From the NCBI GenBank assembly GCA_964650965.1, contig CAZYYO010000006.1:1-57933 (forward strand): a DNA stretch of 57,933 nucleotides, read 5' to 3'. How positions within the stretch are numbered: position 1 is the stretch's first letter; every line of letters begins with the position of its first letter. Of this stretch, positions 27,362 to 34,393 are shown in pieces. The notes under the pieces are model-generated. The model was not told the origin of the DNA, did not search any database, and saw nothing but the letters and a program-made list of their open reading frames with translations. This DNA is from CAZYYO01 sp964650965. Its GTDB lineage: Bacteria > Bacillota > Clostridia > Lachnospirales > Lachnospiraceae. The translations under genes and the position numbers were made by a program.

Positions 27362-27409
27362 AATCGGAGTAGGGATTTTTTAAATCTCTACTCCGATTGT
27401 CATTTTTTC
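27362..27409 (+). terminator. Intrinsic terminator of the GH43 gene
   Basis: AATCGGAGTAG pairs perfectly with CTACTCCGATT, with further A/T pairing inside, followed by GTCATTTTTT. It lies about 100 bases after the GH43 stop. Confidence 0.85.
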
Positions 27410-27414
27410 TGGGG

Positions 27415-27653
27415 CGAGGGCAAGGTGAGCAGAAAATTTCGTTATTGCCCTTTTTACACCGAAAACTAACATTTGAAATGGCGATTAGGGCAAGGAAAAG
27501 GCATTCAGCTGTTCCTTGCCCTAATTTTGGTCGATAATAGGGCAAGGAGAAATAAAAATCCTTCCCTTAGATATTTCCTGGTTTTTCGTGCTTCTTTTCG
27601 ATTGTAAAAGGGCAAGATTGAGATTTTCTCTCGACCTTGCCCTTCGCTCTGGC
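27415..27653. repeat. Array of four AGGGCAAG palindromic units
   Basis: AGGGCAAG starts at about 27416, 27487, 27539 and 27609. Units 1, 2 and 4 are closed by TTGCCCT downstream, and unit 3 by a degenerate CCTTCCCT. Unit 2 is a perfect hairpin with TTAGGGCAAGGAA against TTCCTTGCCCTAA. Each later unit is preceded by CGAT. The array fills the gap between two convergent genes. No protein-coding gene is apparent. Confidence 0.7.
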
Positions 27654-27753
27654 TTTTAACTATATCATGGTTCTGGTTAGACAATTGATTCAGATTACCA
27701 ATTATTTCTACAAAAAGATAATTTTTCTCCACTCAAAAAATCGTCTGAAAAAG

Positions 27754-28584
27754 TTACCTTGGTATAAATCCTTCAAAAATAAACCAGTCAAACTCCTCCT
27801 GCAGTGCATCCAGCTGTTCCTGGCTTCGTATGGTCCAGGCAACTGCAATGGAGCGAAACAGCTTATAGCAGAGCCGTCTGCTAAAATCCCTAGGGTACTT
27901 GGCATTAAATGCAATGAAATCCGGCTTGATTAAAAAGTTAAATAACAGGTTATGTAAAACTGCGTACAGTACAAAGGGCACATCCTTGTAACCTTCCTTA
28001 ATATAAGAATCCACCAGAATGCCTCGTATAATCTCCCCTCGATTCTTACGATACCATCTTACTGCCATAGGATGAAAGGATTCGATGCAATAGGGTCCAG
28101 GATATTGCTGCAATAAAGCATCTGCCAACTCACAGACCCTTACGGAAAACGCGGGAATCTTATATTCGATAATCAACGGTACCCTGCCATCAATCAATGC
28201 CAGCACTTCCTGAAAAGTAGGAATATGCTCTCCGGAATCCAGCAGCGTCAGCTTCTTCAGCTCCTGAAAGGTCAGTTCCTCCACTTTCTTATCCACGCCA
28301 CACATCCGCTTCAAAGTAAAGTCATGAAAGACCACCATCACCTCATCCTTGGTCAGCTGCACATCTAACTCAATCCCATAGCCCGCCTGCACTGCCTTGG
28401 TAAATGCCGGCAATGAGTTCTCCGGAGCACTGCTTCCATTGGTAAATAATCCCCGATGTGCATAATACACGCCCTCCATGGGTGTACGGTCCGGACGATT
28501 TATCATTCTAGGCATCATAGCCAGAAGATACAACACAACCAATACCAGCAGTACTATCAACAAAATCATCAGTATCTTAAACAT
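27754..28584 (-). CDS. Membrane-anchored glycerophosphodiester phosphodiesterase
   Basis: A 276-residue GDPD-family protein with one N-terminal hydrophobic segment (about 4-27) that anchors it in the membrane. It splits glycerophosphodiesters to glycerol-3-phosphate and an alcohol. The TIM-barrel motifs are YAHRGLFTNGSSAPENSLPAF (His-Arg and Glu-Asn), GIELDVQLTKDEVMVVFHD (metal ligands and second His), and IEYK plus YCIESFHP further on. The start follows AAGGAG with a long spacer. It is convergent with the GH43 gene and not obviously part of the sugar pathway. Confidence 0.92.
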   Translation of the reverse strand: MFKILMILLIVLLVLVVLYLLAMMPRMINRPDRTPMEGVYYAHRGLFTNGSSAPENSLPAFTKAVQAGYGIELDVQLTKDEVMVVFHDFTLKRMCGVDKKVEELTFQELKKLTLLDSGEHIPTFQEVLALIDGRVPLIIEYKIPAFSVRVCELADALLQQYPGPYCIESFHPMAVRWYRKNRGEIIRGILVDSYIKEGYKDVPFVLYAVLHNLLFNFLIKPDFIAFNAKYPRDFSRRLCYKLFRSIAVAWTIRSQEQLDALQEEFDWFIFEGFIPR

Positions 28585-28683
28585 CTGTAATCCATCTCCT
28601 TAGTAAATTTACCCCTATTGTACCACGGCAATATTATTTTTTGTAGCTTATAATTAAGCAGAGAGCACTCCTTATCCCTGGCA

Positions 28684-28919
28684 GGAACGGTTTTAGCGGA
28701 CATTGATTTTGATGATGATAGAGAGGAACTAGAGATTCTTAGTATTTCTCCCCCAAAACAGCAATTCGCAGACAGGATGTCTGCGAAAGACCTACCTGAG
28801 CCATGGATGGCGAATGTAGGTCGCTTGCGTCCAAACACTCCATCCCATCGCCAAGAAATACTTAGAACCTCTTGTTCCCATCTATCATCACCAAAACCAA
28901 TGTCCTCTAAAACCGTTCC
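28684..28919 (+). repeat. Long-hairpin repeat element, copy 2 (core 28759-28831)
   Basis: A 236-bp element. The left arm starting GGAACGGTTTTAGCGGACAT is the imperfect complement of the right arm ending ATGTCCTCTAAAACCGTTCC, over about 66 bases each. The core has hairpin 1 (TTCGCAGAC/GTCTGCGAA) and hairpin 2 with GACCTAC paired to GTAGGTC, where the other copies have GGCTTAA paired to TTAAGCC. The loop segment CTGAGCCATGGATGGCGAAT is unchanged. The arm sequence is unrelated to copies 3 and 4. It lies between the GDPD and dehydrogenase genes. Confidence 0.88.
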
Positions 28920-28965
28920 GGTATTTGGTATTCGGTATCCACTATTCACAATCCATTCACAAATC

Positions 28966-29002
28966 ACAAAAAATCATGGATCCATTACAGACCCATGATT
29001 CT
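28966..29002 (-). terminator. Intrinsic terminator of the isomerase-kinase-aldolase-dehydrogenase operon
   Basis: On the minus strand AATCATGG, 13-base loop, CCATGATT, then TTTTTG. It lies about 30 bases after the dehydrogenase stop. Confidence 0.85.
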
Positions 29003-29030
29003 TCTGGAGGTATAATATGTGTGAAATGTT

Positions 29031-30137
29031 TTAGTCACATTTGACTACTATTTTTAATCCCTGCATACTAATGTTCATCTCCATAGCATCATTAATATCC
29101 TCTAATGCATACTTATGTGTCAGCAGTTTTTCAACAGGTATATTCCGCTCTTTGGCTTCTTTTAAGAATTCCATTGCATGAGTCCAGTCCTTTGCCTGAT
29201 AGGTCCAAGAACCAGTAACCTTAATTTCCTTATTGCAGATATCCAGGTGAGGATTATAGCTAGTATCCCCATTATTTACAAAGAAGCCCAGCTCGCACAT
29301 GGAACCTCCACGACGAACATAATGCCAAACGGTAGATGCTGCTTTCGGTGAACCAGTACACTGGAATGCCATATCTGCACCCTTACCTGTGATTTCCATA
29401 ACCTTCGCCTGTGCATCCTCTTCCATAAAATTAACGGTGTAAGCAGCACCCAGCTGCTTTGCCATATCCAGACGCTGTGCATCTCCATCAACTGCAATAA
29501 TATTACGTACACCCATGGTACGAACCACTGCAAGCAATAATAAACCGATGGGTCCACATCCCTGTACCAATACATAAGAGTCATGCTGGAAGTTAAAGAT
29601 TTCTTTGGCTTTCTCTACTGCGTGAATAACTACAGCTGCCGGCTCAATCAGGGTTCTGAGATCCACGTCCATATCACTGACATTGAAAATAACACCGCCC
29701 TGGTTAATCTTCATATACTCACCAAACCAACCGTTAAAGTTCTTATATGCTTCCTCGCCTGGCATCAATCCAAAGATTTCCCCATTATCACACAAATGGA
29801 TATGCTCTGGGTCAAATTTACAGGTGTCGCAGGTTCCACAAGGCTTCAATCCGGTAACTACCTTGTCTCCCACTGCCAATGGCTTGCCATAGTAATCTTT
29901 GGTTACATTTTTACCAAGCTTTACAATAGTTCCTGTTCCTTCATGGCCTAATTCCACCGGGATATATCCAAATGGATCTCCCTTGTATTCATGGACATCT
30001 GTACCGCAGATTCCCACCTGTTCTACTTTCACCAGAACTTCATCATCACCAATGGATGGCACTGGCAGCTCATAGATATCAATCTTTTTCTCTCCAGTTA
30101 AGACAGCAATTTTCGCTTTTTCAGGAATTGTACTCAT
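29031..30137 (-). CDS. Zinc-dependent medium-chain dehydrogenase (sorbitol/threonine dehydrogenase-like)
   Basis: A 368-residue medium-chain alcohol dehydrogenase. The catalytic zinc site is GICGTDVHEYKG with GHEGTG, and the structural zinc site has four Cys in CGTCDTCKFDPEHIHLC. The nucleotide-binding fold is VLVQGCGPIGLLLLAV with the end-of-strand Asp in IIAVDGDAQRL, which favours NAD(H). It oxidises a polyol or reduces a sugar-derived aldehyde or ketone. It is the last gene of a likely four-gene operon, 117 bases after the aldolase. Reduction of the aldehyde released by the aldolase, or oxidation of a polyol to the kinase substrate, are both possible. Confidence 0.92.
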   Translation of the reverse strand: MSTIPEKAKIAVLTGEKKIDIYELPVPSIGDDEVLVKVEQVGICGTDVHEYKGDPFGYIPVELGHEGTGTIVKLGKNVTKDYYGKPLAVGDKVVTGLKPCGTCDTCKFDPEHIHLCDNGEIFGLMPGEEAYKNFNGWFGEYMKINQGGVIFNVSDMDVDLRTLIEPAAVVIHAVEKAKEIFNFQHDSYVLVQGCGPIGLLLLAVVRTMGVRNIIAVDGDAQRLDMAKQLGAAYTVNFMEEDAQAKVMEITGKGADMAFQCTGSPKAASTVWHYVRRGGSMCELGFFVNNGDTSYNPHLDICNKEIKVTGSWTYQAKDWTHAMEFLKEAKERNIPVEKLLTHKYALEDINDAMEMNISMQGLKIVVKCD

Positions 30138-30254
30138 AGCTTTTTCCTCACTTTCTTTGTTGTTGGGTTAACGACTTGTTATGCTCATTATATACTCATA
30201 TCCATTTACAAAATATAGAAGTTTGTTCTATTTACTTCGATTTTGTTCGGGAGG

Positions 30255-31100
30255 CTATACTCTTCCAACGGATCCAAACAACGTCATTTTCTCAGCCACC
30301 ACCTGCTTCATAGCAGAAATCTCATATGGAATTAATCCCATCATTGTTTTTTCTCCAGCGGCAATACCAGCTTCTACCCCTGCCTTTCCAGCCTTATCAA
30401 TATCTGTAAATATATTAACCTTGGACACGCCAAGACGGACCGCTGTTCTAAAGTCATCATCCGCAAGACCACTTCCACCGTGTAATACCAATGGCAGCTT
30501 CGTCTTCTTGGCAATCACATCAATCCGCTGAAAATCCAGCTTAGGTGGAAAGGCATAATCTCCATGGGCATTCCCCACTGCCACTGCCAGAGAATCCACA
30601 CCTGTGCGGGTTACAAAATCCAACGCTGTATCCGGATTGGTGAAATAATCACTGGGATTTTCCAGCTTTCCAGCTCCTGCATTATCTCCTACATGTCCCA
30701 GCTCACCTTCAACAGTAGTTCCCAGAGCATGGCATATTTTCACCATTTCCGCTACGTTAGCTACATTTGTCTCGTAATCCTGGGTAGAACAATCATACAT
30801 AATCGAGGTAAATCCCAGCTGGATAGCCTGCATACATCGCTGAAAGGTCAGGCCATGATCATAATGTATGCAAATGGGCACCGTAGACTTCTTCGCCATA
30901 GGTATCAAATAATTTGCCACCTGATCCAACTCCATTGCCGGAAGTAAAACCTCTTCCGTACCAATCATAACCGGTGCACGCAGCTCCTCCGCTGTTTCAA
31001 TGATTGCTCTGGCCATCTCCACATTTACTGCATTAAAGAAACCAACACCATATCCTGCCTCTTTTGCCGGAAGAAGGATATCATTCATATTTACTAACAT
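30255..31100 (-). CDS. Class II ketose-phosphate aldolase (FbaA/GatY family)
   Basis: A 281-residue zinc aldolase that splits a ketose 1-phosphate or bisphosphate to DHAP plus an aldehyde. The motifs are ICIHYDHGLTF (base Asp and zinc His), VEGELGHVG, AVGNAHGDYAFPP and VLHGGSGL (zinc His residues and phosphate loop). The strand that ends NIDTD or NVNTD in fructose-bisphosphate and tagatose-bisphosphate enzymes reads VNIFTDID here, so the substrate may differ. ATG 31100 is preferred: GAGGTGA precedes it, and the kinase stop overlaps it as TAATG, which suggests translational coupling. Confidence 0.92.
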   Translation of the reverse strand: MLVNMNDILLPAKEAGYGVGFFNAVNVEMARAIIETAEELRAPVMIGTEEVLLPAMELDQVANYLIPMAKKSTVPICIHYDHGLTFQRCMQAIQLGFTSIMYDCSTQDYETNVANVAEMVKICHALGTTVEGELGHVGDNAGAGKLENPSDYFTNPDTALDFVTRTGVDSLAVAVGNAHGDYAFPPKLDFQRIDVIAKKTKLPLVLHGGSGLADDDFRTAVRLGVSKVNIFTDIDKAGKAGVEAGIAAGEKTMMGLIPYEISAMKQVVAEKMTLFGSVGRV

Positions 31101-32251
31101 TATATTGTCACCTCGTTCTTTCTCCATCCTGCATCAATCTTCTGTTGCAGCTGCTCAAAGGACTTCAAACCACTTAAAGCATCATAGGCGGCCACGCAGC
31201 TGGCCCCGGTTGCGGTTGCCATTTGAAGGGCATGCTCCAGGGAATATCCTTGTAATGCTGCCGTTAGAAACGCCGCAATACTGGTATCACCTGCTCCCGT
31301 TCCAGACAGCATCTGCTCTGGTACATAGGAAGCTTCAAATCCCTCCATGGATGCCCATTGGGATGTTTCAAACCCCAGTGTCTCTGCAATGGGTGCGATC
31401 CGACTGCAATCGGCGGTGCGATAATAGATACCGGGTGCACCACATTTAATTAAGAGTATGCCTATGCCCTGTTCCATACACCAGTCAGCAAGAGGTACCA
31501 CATCCTCCTGAATATGAATTACTTCTGTAATATCTCCCCCATTTGCTTTCTTTAATAAGGCTTCATACTTCTCAGGATCCAGCATACAACATAATTCTTC
31601 AACACTGGGGACAAAGCAATCCACATAGGGAAGCGTTTTAGCAAGGATTGCTTTCCAATCTGCACGGCCAGCTTTGGACTTGGCATCTACTGCGGCCAGA
31701 TCAAGGGAGGTGACTACGTCGTGTTTTTTCACCTTCTGAAATAGTTTCACCAGCTCATTTCCTGTATTCTCATACATTTTCTCCATGAGCGGTGGATATC
31801 CAAAATGAAAGAGTGCCGCATCTCTTAGGGAATCTTCAAAAATATCAGCCGCAATAAAGGTATTATTAGCACCTGGATGATGAAGAAAGATTCTGTCGAT
31901 TCCAGGAACTGCCAGCACCACCGAATAAGATGAGGTCTCATCCTCCACACAGATCATTTCCTCATGGGCATCATATTTCCTTAAAATATTCATAATCATT
32001 TCCCCAAAGGGGTCTGGACCAATCTTACCCATAAGAGAAACCTCTGCTCCCAAAATGCTCATAGCAAGTCCCGTATTGGCTACTGCTCCTCCCGTGTGTA
32101 CATCTGCTGCCTTCATTTGAATCAGCTTTCCCGGTTGGAGAATATCACCTATATTTACGTGGGAATCTCCCTTTGTTGTATACTCCTGTCCCATTGGAAA
32201 GACCGGAGTAATATCCAGGCAGATATGACCTGCCACAATTGCTTTTTTCAT
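31100..32251 (-). CDS. PfkB/ribokinase-family sugar kinase
   Basis: A 383-residue carbohydrate kinase. PfkB signature 1 is around HTGGAVANTGLAMSILGAEV and signature 2 is GTGAGDTSIAAFLTAAL with the catalytic Asp. It phosphorylates a sugar with ATP in the cytosol. Family members include fructokinases, 1-phosphofructokinases and 2-keto-3-deoxygluconate kinases; sequence reading does not choose between them. Its length is above the usual 300-330, with an expanded middle region (about 185-270). Its place between an isomerase (3-base gap) and an aldolase (TAATG overlap) says it makes the aldolase substrate from the isomerase product. Confidence 0.92.
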   Translation of the reverse strand: MKKAIVAGHICLDITPVFPMGQEYTTKGDSHVNIGDILQPGKLIQMKAADVHTGGAVANTGLAMSILGAEVSLMGKIGPDPFGEMIMNILRKYDAHEEMICVEDETSSYSVVLAVPGIDRIFLHHPGANNTFIAADIFEDSLRDAALFHFGYPPLMEKMYENTGNELVKLFQKVKKHDVVTSLDLAAVDAKSKAGRADWKAILAKTLPYVDCFVPSVEELCCMLDPEKYEALLKKANGGDITEVIHIQEDVVPLADWCMEQGIGILLIKCGAPGIYYRTADCSRIAPIAETLGFETSQWASMEGFEASYVPEQMLSGTGAGDTSIAAFLTAALQGYSLEHALQMATATGASCVAAYDALSGLKSFEQLQQKIDAGWRKNEVTI

Positions 32252-32254
32252 GGA

Positions 32255-33289
32255 TTATTCCACTCCCATTAATAATTTCATAACATAGAGCTCCAGGCTC
32301 TCAAAGTCACGATTCTCTACACATTTCTTCTGGAAATCATAATCGAACTTATCTACCTTATCCTCCAGCATCTGGAATATCTCAAGACTTGTCTCAAGAT
32401 GCTTATAGCTGTCCTCATCTTTGGTGGTTCTCATAGCCTTAACATCCAGACCAACATACTCACCATGGTCACCGTATCCATTTTCCTTCAATACCTTCAC
32501 CTGGTTAAATGCTGCTCTTAAATTCTCTACACCAAAGGATTTGTCCTGATCGTAACGAATTCCGTTCTGATCATTTAAGTGTACCGTCATCAGCTTATTC
32601 ATTGCAAGAGCAAATCCGATTTCATGGGCTGGATCTAAGCCGGCAAGAATGGCATGTGCACTTTCTAAGTTGCCGCCTACACGATCTGGATCTGTTGTTG
32701 CTGCTGAAATAGCCATAACATGTCCCATGGTACCACAGATACTTCTGTCAATTGGCTCATTTGGTTTTGGCTCGATACATACCCGAATCTTAGGGTCATA
32801 TGCCAGCATCTTGTTAATTGCCTCAATTAGCATCTGTGTTGCCCATACTGGAGATTTACTTTCTGCACATAAGGTGCCTTCTCTTGCAAGCCACAGCACA
32901 ATCATGTCACAGCCTAACTCCTTGGCAATATCAATAGAGCGATATGCTCTCCACATTGCGTACTCTCTGTCTTCCTTAGAGGTGCTCATGAAGCCACCAT
33001 CCTGCGTATGGCCATCCATCCAGAGACGTGGTGCAACAAATTCTGCTGCCAAACCATATTTATCCAATTTCTTTTTCAGTTCCTTAGCCTTCTGGATAAT
33101 TTCTTCTTCTGTGTAATCATTAATGTTTGGCACTGCATCATCATCATGAAATTGAATGGCTGAAAATCCCATCTCTGCGAATTTTGCCAGCTTTTCATCA
33201 AAATCGATTTCCTGTCTTGTGGCAGGTCCGTATGAATCTGCTCCTGCATGTACATTCCATGGTCCTACGGAAAACTTAAATTTACTCAT
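32255..33289 (-). CDS. Group I xylose isomerase-like protein
   Basis: A 344-residue TIM-barrel aldose isomerase resembling the compact actinobacterial xylose/glucose isomerases. Motifs in order: FHDDDAVP (H48, D51), IEPKPNEP (E173, K175), GNLESAHA (E209, H212), HLNDQNG (D240), RYDQD (D247, D249) and YVGLDVKAMR (D282). All expected metal ligands and the catalytic His and Lys are present, so it should be active. Most Firmicutes carry the larger group II enzyme (about 440 residues), so this form is less expected and may act on another aldose. ATG 33289 follows GGAGAAA. First gene of the operon, divergent from an AraC gene. Confidence 0.88.
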   Translation of the reverse strand: MSKFKFSVGPWNVHAGADSYGPATRQEIDFDEKLAKFAEMGFSAIQFHDDDAVPNINDYTEEEIIQKAKELKKKLDKYGLAAEFVAPRLWMDGHTQDGGFMSTSKEDREYAMWRAYRSIDIAKELGCDMIVLWLAREGTLCAESKSPVWATQMLIEAINKMLAYDPKIRVCIEPKPNEPIDRSICGTMGHVMAISAATTDPDRVGGNLESAHAILAGLDPAHEIGFALAMNKLMTVHLNDQNGIRYDQDKSFGVENLRAAFNQVKVLKENGYGDHGEYVGLDVKAMRTTKDEDSYKHLETSLEIFQMLEDKVDKFDYDFQKKCVENRDFESLELYVMKLLMGVE

Positions 33290-33372
33290 TGTCTTTTCTC
33301 CATTTCCCCGATATATGCATCGGCTATCTTTTTTTGTTAATTCTGTTATAACAGGGTTTTTCACTATAAAAA

Positions 33373-33410
33373 TGACAATATTGCGATTATTCTTGCCATT
33401 TGTTGCTATC
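33373..33410. promoter_or_regulatory. Imperfect direct repeats, isomerase operon/AraC promoter
   Basis: TGACAATATTGCGAT at 33373 and TGCCATTTGTTGCTAT at 33394, about 21 bases apart. They lie between the divergent isomerase and AraC starts. Candidate AraC half-sites. Confidence 0.4.
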
Positions 33411-33456
33411 TCGTGATAAGGTTAAAACAGAATTGTATCCGGATGGAGGGTCTGAA

Positions 33457-34380
33457 ATGAGAAATAACAATGAAATCGAAATTGTACATCATAATACCAT
33501 GAATCAGCTGGAGCTGTTTTTGGTGGAAATGGTGTCTCGGGGTCCTCATGGACATGATGATTTGGAAATTGGTATGATACTGGAAGGCTCTGTAAATCTG
33601 TTTATGGAGCAGGATACCTACTTGCTTCAGGCTGGAGATATCTATATAATCAACCGATTTCAGATTCATTCTTTTCTTCGAACCCAGGACAAGAATCAGA
33701 TTCTTGCCTTTCAGATTCATCCCGACTTCTATCGACATATTAATCCCAGCCTGGGATTTCTTCGATTGGAAAACAATATTATCCATAGCGGTTCCCTGCA
33801 TAAGGAACTGACTCAGAGATTACAATCTTGTGCCGACTTTTATTTTCAAGGTACTCTGGAAGCACAAATTCATTGCAGCAGCCAATTGCTGTCTGCACTG
33901 GCACTCCTATTAGAACATAGCTTCTATTCCATATCCAGTGAACAGGAATCCACCTCGGTCCGTAATAACACCATGCGTTTGAATCATATTATGGATTATA
34001 TTTCAGCCCATTATATGGAACGCATCAGTCTGGAAGAAATTGCCGGGCTGGAACATATTACCAGCTATCATGCTTCTCATTTCATGAAAAATATGCTGGG
34101 GATTTCTTTTCAGGAATACCTTAACCAGGTGCGATTCCAGCATGCACTTCAGTTATTTGAAAATACCAGTCTAACTGCCATGGATGTGTGCCTGGAGGTA
34201 GGGTTCTCCAGCACCAGATATCTGAATCAGATGTTTATAAAGAACTTCCATTGCTCTTATAAGGAATATCAGAAGGCAGCAAAAAAGCCGCGTCTATCTG
34301 ACGCGGCTCTTGCTACTGAGAACGTTCAGCACCGATACTCTTTTGCTCAAAGTCGGATGCTGTTGGAGAAAAAGCAATAA
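33457..34380 (+). CDS. AraC-family regulator with N-terminal cupin domain
   Basis: A 307-residue classic AraC protein. An N-terminal cupin sugar-binding fold (HGHDDLEIGMILEGSVNLF, LLQAGDIYIINRFQIHSF) is followed by a C-terminal double helix-turn-helix (ISLEEIAGLEHITSYHASHF, then AMDVCLEVGFSSTRYLNQMF). It belongs to a different class from the four 400-residue regulators in the window. It is divergent from the isomerase operon and should regulate it. ATG 33457 follows GGAGGG with six bases between. The C-terminal tail (KKPRLSDAALATEN and beyond) is not part of the conserved fold, and its DNA forms the terminator of the convergent GH2 gene. Confidence 0.92.
   Translation: MRNNNEIEIVHHNTMNQLELFLVEMVSRGPHGHDDLEIGMILEGSVNLFMEQDTYLLQAGDIYIINRFQIHSFLRTQDKNQILAFQIHPDFYRHINPSLGFLRLENNIIHSGSLHKELTQRLQSCADFYFQGTLEAQIHCSSQLLSALALLLEHSFYSISSEQESTSVRNNTMRLNHIMDYISAHYMERISLEEIAGLEHITSYHASHFMKNMLGISFQEYLNQVRFQHALQLFENTSLTAMDVCLEVGFSSTRYLNQMFIKNFHCSYKEYQKAAKKPRLSDAALATENVQHRYSFAQSRMLLEKKQ
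34281..34309 (-). terminator. GH2 terminator embedded in the AraC coding sequence
   Basis: On the minus strand AGCCGCGTC, 5-base loop, GACGCGGCT, then TTTTTGC: a textbook intrinsic terminator 85 bases after the GH2 stop. It lies entirely inside the last 100 bases of the convergent AraC gene. Confidence 0.88.
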
Positions 34381-34393
34381 TATGCTCTTTTCT

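Noticed and set aside
27415..27653. CRISPR array
   Set aside because: Repeated words are short (8-9 bases), palindromic, at uneven spacing (52-72), with no cas genes; better described as a palindrome array.
29031..33289. Sulfoquinovose (sulfo-EMP) operon
   Set aside because: Gene order is similar, but the isomerase is of xylose-isomerase type rather than YihS/AGE type, the aldolase is FbaA-like, and no sulfoquinovosidase (GH31) or sulfonate exporter is present.
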